From an uncultured Alphaproteobacteria bacterium (GTDB lineage Bacteria > Pseudomonadota > Alphaproteobacteria > CALKHQ01): DNA of 7,937 nucleotides. Each line of letters starts with the position of its first letter. Position 1 is the stretch's first letter. Of the stretch, positions 1-7,937 are shown one piece after another. The notes below the pieces were generated by a model, which saw only the letters and a program-made list of their open reading frames with translations, was not told where the DNA came from and made no database searches. The stretch spans positions 1 to 7,937 of the forward strand of contig CALKHQ010000141.1 in the NCBI GenBank assembly GCA_937988735.1. The letters run 5' to 3'. Made by a program: the position numbers and the translations under genes.

Positions 1-720
1 CGTTGCGGGGGCGTAATAGGGGACGTCCTCGACCAGGGCGTCGATCCCCGCGCCGGTCACCGGAACCAGCACGGTGTCGCAGCCTTCCGTTGCCGCCTGC
101 ACCAGGCTGGACGGGTGGGCGACGGTGTAGACGACGGCATCGACCTCGCCTGCGCACAGGCGGGCCGCCTGCTCCGCCGCGCCGGCGTCCGTCGCGGCGG
201 CGAGCCCGTCCATCGTCTGTCCCACCGCCTCCAGCGCCGCCGCCAGCGTTGCGCGCTGGCTGGAGCCGCGGGTCCCGACATTGACCCGCTTGCCGGTGAG
301 GTCGGCGAGGGTGGCGATGCCGGCGTCGGCGCGTGCGACGACGGTCAGCGGCTCGTGCTGGATCGAGAACAGGGTCCGCAGGTCGGGGTTGCCTTCCGGG
401 AAGGCCTCGGTGCCGCCGTGATAGGCCTGGTACAGCCAGCTCGACGGGACGATCGCCATGTCCAGCGCGCCCTGCGCGATCGCAGCCAGGCTGTAGGACG
501 ATCCTGACGTGGCGCCGACCGAGCAGCGGACCCTGTGCTCCGCGCGGTTGGCGTTCACCAGCCGGCAGATCGCCCCGCCGACGGGGTAGGAGGTGCTGGT
601 GACGCCGCCGGTGCCGATGGTCACCAGCCGCTCGTCCTGCGCGCGCAGTGCTCGCGGCATGCCGGCGGCCGTGGCCGCCGCAGCCAGGGCGAGCAGGCCG
701 GCGCGCCGGGAGAGCTCCAT
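1..720 (-). CDS. TAXI family TRAP transporter solute-binding protein (3' end cut by window edge)
   Basis: This is the periplasmic ligand-capture subunit of a TAXI-type TRAP transporter, which would hand a small, probably organic-acid-like substrate to a membrane permease. The 240 visible codons start with SRRAGLL at residues 4-10, then an Ala-rich hydrophobic stretch and a likely cleavage site after LRA (residue 27). The twin arginine makes Tat export possible. The mature part opens with VTIGTGGVTSTSYPVGGAIC, the typical TAXI beginning. It continues with VRCSVGATSGSSYSL, the segment GALDMAIVPSSW, LADLTGKRVNVGTRGSSQRA and, at the window edge, EDVPYYAPAT, where family members normally go on to a Pro-Ala-Gly-rich loop. 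About 80-100 residues are probably missing beyond position 1. The start at 720 is supported by a GGAG 10 nt upstream and by the signal peptide beginning there. The permease gene would be expected to the left, outside the window. The substrate cannot be read from sequence. Confidence 0.9.
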   Translation of the reverse strand, partial: MELSRRAGLLALAAAATAAGMPRALRAQDERLVTIGTGGVTSTSYPVGGAICRLVNANRAEHRVRCSVGATSGSSYSLAAIAQGALDMAIVPSSWLYQAYHGGTEAFPEGNPDLRTLFSIQHEPLTVVARADAGIATLADLTGKRVNVGTRGSSQRATLAAALEAVGQTMDGLAAATDAGAAEQAARLCAGEVDAVVYTVAHPSSLVQAATEGCDTVLVPVTGAGIDALVEDVPYYAPAT

Positions 721-1089
721 CGCTGCTTCGCTCCGCTCGATCCGTGAATGGACGCAAGGCTAACGGCTGGTGATGGCTGCGGCAATCCTCGCTTCGGCGG
801 CTCGCCGGCCGCGTGCCCTCATCCCCATTTCGAAGGGGATCCGCAGACGATCATCCTGGCGAGCGTGCCGCCGGACGAGGCCGGCTGGGAGCCCCTGCCG
901 GAAGGCACCGTGCTTGCCGTCCGCGACGGCGCCGAGCTGATACGGCAGCCGTGCCGCTGGGGCCAGGGCCGCGAAGGGCCGTCCGGCCAGCTGCCATCGG
1001 ATCGCCGGATTCGTCTGCCAGCTTTGCCGTGGCGGACGGAGGAGGGGCTGTTACATTCAGCGAACCGACAAGACAGCAGAGGAACGGCC
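721..1089. other. 369-nt spacer with a possible coding remnant
   Basis: This stretch separates the divergent TAXI and secreted-protein genes and should hold promoters for both. Between about 841 and 990, plus frame 1 shows the codon bias of a real gene in this genome. Of 40 codons from 841 to 960, 37 end in G or C, the first positions are intermediate and the second positions are lowest in GC. The frame reads TIILASVPPDEAGWEPLPEG followed by TVLAVRDGAELIRQPCRW, which I do not recognise. The frame has no stop from 748 into the gene at 1090, but no ribosome binding site is evident and the bias fades after about 990. A small hairpin, ATCCCC (821-826) with GGGGAT (835-840), lies just before the coding-like part. 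It may be a decayed gene end or an unrecognised small gene. Confidence 0.4.
1049..1057 (+). promoter_or_regulatory. Possible extended -10 promoter element
   Basis: TGTTACATT contains an extended -10 TGN followed by TACATT, which matches TATAAT at 4 of 6 positions. It lies 33 nt before the ATG at 1090. No good -35 sits 16-18 nt upstream; a TTGCCG at 1024-1029 is too far away (22-nt spacer). The call rests on the -10 match and position only. Confidence 0.25.
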
Positions 1090-1515
1090 ATGAACAGCAG
1101 AACGAGCCGGCGGGGTCGGCCGGCGGTCTTCGTGTCGGCGATCGTCGCGGGCGCGGCGATGCTTGCGGGGATGGCGCAGGCGCAGGAGACCGGGTGCCGC
1201 ACGGTGGACCAGACCGGCTGGGTTGCCGAGGTCACCAGCGTGCCGCAGAGCACGACCGTCAACTTCGGTCCCCACAAGGCGCGCCTGGCCTGCGAGGTCG
1301 GCTGGCAGCGCATCGAGTCGATGGGCGAGCAGCACTGCCAGACGAACTATTCGGACGGCACCCTCTACCGCAACGGCCAGCTGCTGCCGGTGGAACCCAG
1401 CTTCAGCGACTGCCGCTGCCAGGAGTCTGCCGACCGGACGGTGTGCCAGATCTCGACCAGCGTGCAGTGCAGCTACGAGGTGTACCGCACCGCCGGCACG
1501 CAGATCTGCAACTGA
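1090..1515 (+). CDS. Small secreted protein with eight cysteines, function unknown
   Basis: I do not recognise this 141-residue protein. A signal peptide is clear: a basic start (MNSRTSRRGR), a hydrophobic core from about residues 12 to 29, and a likely cleavage site after AQA (residue 31). The mature part of about 110 residues is hydrophilic, has no membrane segment, and contains eight cysteines at 36, 68, 83, 108, 110, 119, 127 and 140. The even number and export suggest up to four disulfides in the periplasm or outside the cell. Cys140 is the penultimate residue, so the fold probably uses the whole chain. A TSRR at residues 5-8 is only a weak Tat-like motif. The start at 1090 is chosen because GAGGAA lies 7 nt upstream and the signal peptide begins there; the frame is open back to 748, but that would bury the signal. 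Its stop lies 4 nt from the greA stop on the opposite strand, so the 3' ends of the two transcripts should overlap. Confidence 0.82.
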   Translation: MNSRTSRRGRPAVFVSAIVAGAAMLAGMAQAQETGCRTVDQTGWVAEVTSVPQSTTVNFGPHKARLACEVGWQRIESMGEQHCQTNYSDGTLYRNGQLLPVEPSFSDCRCQESADRTVCQISTSVQCSYEVYRTAGTQICN

Positions 1516-1519
1516 TGCC

Positions 1520-1993
1520 TCAGAGGTATGCGACCTCGATGATCTCGTAGGTGCGCCCGCCGTTGGGCGTGTTCACCTCGATCGAGTCGCCGGAATGGCG
1601 GCCGATCAGGGCACGCGCCAGCGGCGAGGTGACCGAGATCAGGCCCCCCTTCACGTCGGACTCGTGGGCACCGACGATCTGGTACGTGGCCTTCTCCTCC
1701 GTCTCCTCGTCGACCAGCGTCACCGTCGCGCCGAACTTGATGGTGTCGCCCGACATCTTGCTGGGGTCGATCACCTCGGCGTGGCCGATCACGCTCTCCA
1801 GCTCGGCGACACGGCCTTCGATGAAGCTCTGGCGCTCGCGCGCGGCATGGTATTCCGCATTCTCCGACAGGTCGCCGTGGGTGCGGGCCTCGGCGATGGC
1901 GGCAATGACCGCCGGGCGCTCGACTTCCTTCAGCTGCTTCAGTTCCTCGACAAGCCGCCGGTAACCGGCCGCAGTCATCGGGATGCGTTCCAT
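1520..1993 (-). CDS. greA: Transcription elongation factor GreA
   Basis: GreA binds in the secondary channel of RNA polymerase and stimulates cleavage of the backtracked RNA 3' end, so that stalled elongation complexes restart. The 157-residue length is standard. Residues 1-75 form the coiled-coil N-terminal domain, beginning MERIPMTAAGYRRL. The tip carries HGDLSENAEYH with Asp41 and Glu44, the acidic pair that coordinates the catalytic magnesium, at exactly the classical positions. ARERQSFIEGRVAELE follows. The C-terminal FKBP-like domain runs from about residue 80 and includes SPLARALIGRHSGD and ends TYEIIEVAYL. The frame is open to a TTG at 2011, but all family starts resemble MERIPM, so 1993 is used. 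The Shine-Dalgarno is weak (a GGA about 10 nt upstream). It lies downstream of carB on the same strand, with an intrinsic terminator in the 54-nt gap. Confidence 0.96.
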   Translation of the reverse strand: MERIPMTAAGYRRLVEELKQLKEVERPAVIAAIAEARTHGDLSENAEYHAARERQSFIEGRVAELESVIGHAEVIDPSKMSGDTIKFGATVTLVDEETEEKATYQIVGAHESDVKGGLISVTSPLARALIGRHSGDSIEVNTPNGGRTYEIIEVAYL

Positions 1994-2008
1994 CGTGGGC
2001 GATCCAGA

Positions 2009-2039
2009 CAAAAATATGTCCGCCGACGCGGTCGGCGGA
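2009..2039 (-). terminator. Intrinsic terminator between carB and greA
   Basis: Read on the minus strand, a perfect 9-bp GC-rich stem, TCCGCCGAC pairing with GTCGGCGGA around a 3-nt loop (plus 2019-2039), is followed directly by CATATTTTTG. It starts 8 nt after the carB stop codon and its T-tract ends about 15 nt before the greA ATG. It should end most carB transcripts. Because greA starts so close, any greA message begun upstream of the hairpin would carry it in its leader. Confidence 0.85.
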
Positions 2040-2047
2040 TCGTCGTC

Positions 2048-5329
<3,282 letters not shown>

Positions 5330-5507
5330 GGGGCTTCGGCTGCGGTCGTTCGATGCTCGCGGGGGGAGAAGGCCGCGGCGTGATACATGGTCGCTTGCGC
5401 GGATGCCAGTGTTTTGGCGTCGCAAGCGGCGCGGGCAGGACCTTTCCGTGCGCCGGGCGGGGCCCGACGTTCGCGCCGGCCCGAGTCTTCCCGGCCGCGA
5501 CGCAACG
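5330..5507. other. carB upstream region
   Basis: This 178-nt gap separates the carB start from the stop of the protease-like fragment upstream on the same strand. It should hold the carB promoter and 5' leader. On the minus strand a weak -10-like TATCAC lies at plus 5380-5385, preceded by CATG, without a convincing -35. The Shine-Dalgarno for carB is poor (GAAG about 6 nt from the ATG). The conspicuous element is the imperfect palindrome annotated separately. No T-tract follows any hairpin here, so I see no terminator for the upstream gene. Confidence 0.5.
5392..5428. repeat. Imperfect palindrome upstream of carB
   Basis: The outer arms CGCTTGCG (5392-5399) and CGCAAGCG (5421-5428) are perfect inverted repeats of 8 bp. 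Inside them ATGCCA (5403-5408) pairs with TGGCGT (5415-5420) with one G·T wobble, around a 6-nt loop. A 3-nt CGG bulge on the left separates the two stems. In minus-strand RNA the wobble becomes an A·C mismatch. The element lies 63-99 nt upstream of the carB ATG. Neither strand has a T-tract after it, so it is not a standard terminator. It could be an operator or a leader-RNA hairpin. Confidence 0.6.
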
Positions 5508-5654
5508 CTAGCGGGCGATCATGCCGCCGTACAGGCCGGTGACCTGGTCGGCCGCGATGGGGAAGTTGAGGCCCTCCGCGACGTCCCTGGAGATGGTGAG
5601 CGTGTTGACGCCGATCACCCGTCCGCCTGCCTCGTCGATCAGCGGGCCGTCGCC
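5508..5654 (-). pseudogene. Out-of-frame fragment resembling the C-terminal end of a trypsin-like (S1C/HtrA-type) protein
   Basis: In a frame different from the upstream lipoprotein gene, the last 48 codons read GDGPLIDEAGGRVIGVNT, then LTISRDVAEGLNFPIAADQV and TGLYGGMIAR before a TAG stop. This matches the usual end of bacterial trypsin-like domains, which have GNSGGPL, a D..G.VIGVNT strand and a (L/I)NFAI strand. The position that should be the catalytic serine is Gly, in HHGDGPL. No upstream protease part with His and Asp is present: the same frame stays open to 6968 but upstream of 5654 it is only the shadow of other genes. There is no start codon or ribosome binding site for the fragment. 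It overlaps the end of the lipoprotein gene by 16 nt. It is probably the tail of a gene broken by a frameshift or an internal deletion. The protease assignment is by pattern only. Confidence 0.55.
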
Positions 5655-5986
5655 GTGATGTGGCCGGCGAGGTCGCAGGCCCCGGCTGCGGCGGCACTGT
5701 CGACGATTGCGGCCTCGCGGAAATGCGGCGCGCGTTCGCGGCGCATCGCCTCGGCGAAGTAGTCGCCGAGGGCGATCTCGACCGTATAGCCGTGGGAGCG
5801 GGCGGAGAAGGTCAGCGCCCGCAGCGCGGCGTCCTTCACGATCGCGACCGGGACCGGCGCGGCGCGTGCGGCCGCAGGCGCGGTGCCGGCTGTCGGCGTG
5901 ATCGGCTGGAGCGAGGACTGGCAGGTGCAGCCGGCGACGGCAAGCAGCACCATCGCCAGCCGGGCGCGCAGTGCGCTTGCAAGCAT
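5639..5986 (-). CDS. Putative lipoprotein, probably truncated by frameshift
   Basis: The product is 115 residues. It starts MLASALRARLAMVLLAVAGC, a lipoprotein signal with lipobox VAGC and lipidated Cys20. A Pro/Ala-rich linker (about 27-46) follows, then a folded-looking segment: VAIVKDAALRALTFSARSHG, YTVEIALGDYFAEAMRRE, HFREAAIVDSAAAA and CDLAGHITATAR. I do not recognise the family. The protein should sit in the inner or outer membrane facing the periplasm. It ends at a TGA (5639-5641) in what looks like the middle of a beta strand, exactly where the protease-like frame takes over. The whole stretch 5508-5986 is 479 nt, one short of a multiple of three, so restoring a single base near 5640-5655 would give one 159-residue protein. 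The start at 5986 is supported by the signal peptide and a GGGGGGA 6 nt upstream. It is divergent from the large regulator. Confidence 0.6.
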   Translation of the reverse strand: MLASALRARLAMVLLAVAGCTCQSSLQPITPTAGTAPAAARAAPVPVAIVKDAALRALTFSARSHGYTVEIALGDYFAEAMRRERAPHFREAAIVDSAAAAGACDLAGHITATAR

Positions 5987-6263
5987 GACAGTCCCCCCGG
6001 CAGTCTTTCCGCGACCGATGGCAAAGCGATCCGTCCGTTGCTCCCGGAATCATCTGGGACGGGTACTTGCCCTCGTCCCTGAACGCTTCGCGCGAAAAAC
6101 CTGCGCTTTCACGCGGGACTGACGCCAACGTGTGGTTGAACCGGGGCGGCTGCATTCGGTAATAGGGGGTGCCCGGCTGCTTCTGCCCGCGCTCCGGGTG
6201 TGGACATCTTCGCAGGACATGCCGGCGCCCGGCGCGCCGCTGCTGCAGGAAGGCGCCGCGCGC
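5987..6263. other. Divergent intergenic region
   Basis: This 277-nt region lies between the lipoprotein start (minus) and the regulator start (plus), so promoters for both should be here. It is visibly less GC-rich than the genes around it. The best promoter candidate on the plus strand is annotated separately. I see no tRNA, no terminator and no clear repeated operator. An ATG at 6219 is in frame with the regulator, but its purine-rich AGGA is too close (1 nt) to act as a ribosome binding site. Confidence 0.5.
6136..6165 (+). promoter_or_regulatory. Possible sigma-70-type promoter for the BTAD regulator
   Basis: TTGAAC (6136-6141) and TAATAG (6160-6165) are separated by 18 nt. The -35 matches TTGACA at 4 of 6 positions, while the -10 is a poor match to TATAAT. 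Transcription would begin near 6172 and leave a leader of about 90 nt before the ATG at 6264. The support is modest. Confidence 0.3.
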
Positions 6264-7937
6264 ATGACCCGGCCGCTGTCGCTCAGGCTCCTCGGCTACT
6301 TCACCGTGCTGTCGCCCGAAGGCGCGACGCTGCCCACGCGCAAGGCGGAGGCGCTTCTCGCCTATCTTGCGCTCCCCGCCGGAACGCCGCGCCCGCGCGC
6401 GGAGCTGGCCGCGCTGCTGTGGGGCAGCCGCGACGAGCGGCAGGCCCGGCACAGCCTCAACCAGGCGCTGTCCAGCCTGCGCAAGCTGCTCGCGCCCCTC
6501 CACCCCGACCTGCTGCAGGTGGACCCGCTGGCGGTGACGCTGGCGGCTGACCTGGTCGGGACCGACGTGGCGGTGCTGGAGGCGGGGTTCGCCGACGGCA
6601 CCACGGCAGGGCTGGAGAGGGCTGCAGCCGTCTACGGCGGCGCGCTCCTGCAGGCGATGGACATCCGCGAGGAGGTGTTCGAGGGCTGGCTCGCCGAGGA
6701 GCGGCGGCGGCTCCGCGAGATGGCGCTCGCCGCCAGCCGCGGGGTCTTTGCCAGCCGGTCCGCCGCCGGCGATCCGGCAGCGGCGATTGCCGCCGCGCAC
6801 CGCGTGCTGGCGATCGATCCGCTGGACGAGGAAACCCAGCGCCAGCTCATCCGGCTCTATGCCGACACCGGCCAGCGCAACCTGGCGCTGCGCCAGTACC
6901 GCGACTTCGCCGAGCGCCTGCGCCAGGAGCTGGATGTGGCGCCGGAGCCGGAGACGCGGGCGCTGCACCAGCAGGTGCTGCGCGCCCAGCAGCGGCCGGC
7001 GCAGGCGCCGCCGTCCCGCCCGGCGATCCTGCCGTCGTCGCCGCCGGAACTGCAGGTCCGCGGCTTCACGGCCTCCGGCAGCGATCCGGTGGGGCAGGCG
7101 ATTGCGGATGCGCTGCGCGACGACCTGGTGACGCTGCTGACCCGCCGCCGCAGCATCCGGGTGCGCGACGGCGACGGCGCCGGGGAGGCCGAGCGCAGCG
7201 AGCGCGGCCGCTGCTACCGGGTCGAGGGGAGCGTGCGGGTGGGCGCGGCGGAGATCACGGTGACCTGCCGCCTGGTGGACGGACGCGACGGCGGCTACCT
7301 GTGGTCGGAGCGGGTGACGGGCCAGCCGGAGCAGCTTCTCGGCCCCGACGTGCCGCTGGCGCGCCGCCTCGCAGTCGCGTTCCTGCGCGAGATCGAGGTG
7401 GCCGAGGCTCGCACCGCCGCCGGTTCAGCCGGGCCCGACGCCTGGGGTCACTACCATCTCGCGCTGCGCGAGCTCTACCGCTTCTCCATGCCCGGGCTGA
7501 TCGCGGCGCGCGACCACCTGCTGCGGGCGGTGACGCTGGATCCGGACTTCGCCGCCGCCTATGCCCGGCTCGCCTATGTCCACGTCCAGAAGTACTGGTA
7601 CGGCCCGCGCGAGGACCGCGAGACCAATCTGGACCGGGGGCATCTCGCGGCGACCCAGGCGGTCGGTCTCGACCCCCGGGATGCGCGCGGTCATTTCGCC
7701 CTCGGCCGCCTGCTCGCCCTCCGCCGCGAGTTCGACATGGCGATCCCGGAGTTCGAGCAGGCGATCGGTCTCGATCCCGTCTTCGCCCAGGCGAGCTTCG
7801 GGCTGGGCCAGGCGCTGGCGGCGGCCGGTCAGCCGGCGAGCTCGGTCGGCATGCTCGACCGCGCGATCGACCTCGACCCCTACGACCCGCACCTGTGGAC
7901 CTTCTACCACGACCGGGCAGAGGCGCAGTTCGCCCTC
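6264..7937 (+). CDS. BTAD-domain transcriptional regulator with TolB-like and TPR domains (3' end cut by window edge)
   Basis: The 558 visible codons encode a SARP-like regulator. Residues 1-95 form the winged-helix part, starting MTRPLSLRLLGYFTVLSPEG, with TRKAEALLAYLAL, ELAALLWGSRDERQARHSLN and QALSSLRKLL. The BTAD helical domain (about 100-245) shows GWLAEERRRLREMAL, VLAIDPLDEETQRQLIRLYA, RNLALRQYRDFAERLRQEL and VAPEPETRALHQQV. A Pro/Ala linker follows. From residue 263 a TolB-like domain begins LQVRGFTASGSDPVGQAIAD; it includes YRVEGSVRVGAAEITVTCRL and LWSERV (346). From about 392 come TPR-like helices ending in LDPDFAAAYARLAYVH, VGLDPRDARGHFALGRLLAL, AIGLDPVFAQASFGLG and AIDLDPYDPHLW. 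This layout is known for proteins related to TPR-containing adenylate cyclases, but no cyclase or kinase domain is visible. The start at 6264 has AGGAAGG 10 nt upstream. It probably binds DNA through the N-terminus and senses a partner or ligand through the C-terminus. The target is unknown; the divergent lipoprotein gene is one candidate. Confidence 0.88.
   Translation, partial: MTRPLSLRLLGYFTVLSPEGATLPTRKAEALLAYLALPAGTPRPRAELAALLWGSRDERQARHSLNQALSSLRKLLAPLHPDLLQVDPLAVTLAADLVGTDVAVLEAGFADGTTAGLERAAAVYGGALLQAMDIREEVFEGWLAEERRRLREMALAASRGVFASRSAAGDPAAAIAAAHRVLAIDPLDEETQRQLIRLYADTGQRNLALRQYRDFAERLRQELDVAPEPETRALHQQVLRAQQRPAQAPPSRPAILPSSPPELQVRGFTASGSDPVGQAIADALRDDLVTLLTRRRSIRVRDGDGAGEAERSERGRCYRVEGSVRVGAAEITVTCRLVDGRDGGYLWSERVTGQPEQLLGPDVPLARRLAVAFLREIEVAEARTAAGSAGPDAWGHYHLALRELYRFSMPGLIAARDHLLRAVTLDPDFAAAYARLAYVHVQKYWYGPREDRETNLDRGHLAATQAVGLDPRDARGHFALGRLLALRREFDMAIPEFEQAIGLDPVFAQASFGLGQALAAAGQPASSVGMLDRAIDLDPYDPHLWTFYHDRAEAQFAL

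Noticed and set aside
748..1089. ATG at 748 as the start of the secreted protein gene
   Set aside because: It would place the signal peptide in the middle of the protein. The ATG at 1090 has a good ribosome binding site and starts directly with the signal peptide.
1994..2011. TTG at 2011 as the greA start
   Set aside because: It lies in the terminator T-tract, and the family starts at the MERIPM methionine at 1993.
5330..5425. N-terminal extension of CarB to 5425
   Set aside because: The extra 32 residues are unlike any CarB N-terminus and would cover the upstream palindrome. MPRRTDI at 5329 is the normal family start.
6200..6550. Plus-strand frame starting at a GTG at 6200
   Set aside because: It is an Ala/Arg-rich out-of-frame shadow of the BTAD regulator, whose domain sequence is clear in the frame from 6264.
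5655..6968. Continuation of the minus frame at 5508 up to 6968 as one 486-residue protein
   Set aside because: Upstream of 5654 the frame is antisense to the BTAD gene or out of frame with the lipoprotein gene, and its composition is shadow-like.
7425..7910. 161-codon minus-strand frame near the right edge
   Set aside because: It is antisense to well-formed TPR sequence and resembles no family. It is open because of the GC bias.

Overview
The window is GC-rich (about 70%). Its real genes almost always end codons in G or C. It carries a carB–greA pair on one strand, an arrangement I recall as common in Alphaproteobacteria. Together with a TAXI-type TRAP binding protein and a BTAD/TolB-like/TPR regulator, this points to an alphaproteobacterium, perhaps from the Rhodospirillales. 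That placement is inference, since no rRNA or lineage marker is present.

Layout, left to right. Positions 1-720 (minus) hold the first 240 codons of a TAXI-family TRAP transporter solute-binding protein, cut by the left edge. A 369-nt spacer (721-1089) follows; its middle has coding-like codon periodicity in plus frame 1 and may be a gene remnant. Positions 1090-1515 (plus) encode a small secreted protein with eight cysteines that I do not recognise. It converges on greA (1520-1993, minus) with only 4 nt between stop codons. A strong intrinsic terminator (2009-2039, minus sense) separates greA from carB (2048-5329, minus), the large subunit of carbamoyl-phosphate synthetase. No carA lies next to carB. 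An imperfect palindrome (5392-5428) sits upstream of the carB start. Next on the minus strand is a short lipoprotein gene (5639-5986). It ends abruptly where a different frame begins to look like the C-terminal end of a trypsin-like (HtrA/S1C-type) protein (5508-5654), so this locus looks frameshifted or internally deleted. A divergent spacer (5987-6263) leads into a large regulator (6264 to the right edge, plus): SARP-like winged helix plus BTAD, then a TolB-like domain, then TPRs.

Functionally, carB supplies carbamoyl phosphate for pyrimidine and arginine synthesis. greA rescues backtracked RNA polymerase. The remaining genes concern the envelope and regulation and have no clear link to these two. 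I see no transposase, integrase, CRISPR, tRNA, rRNA, toxin-antitoxin or defence module. The window is mostly ordinary chromosome. The points that merit a second look are the broken lipoprotein/protease-tail locus, the terminator hairpin right in front of greA, the carB upstream palindrome, a changed residue in the CarB allosteric domain, and the unidentified Cys-rich secreted protein.
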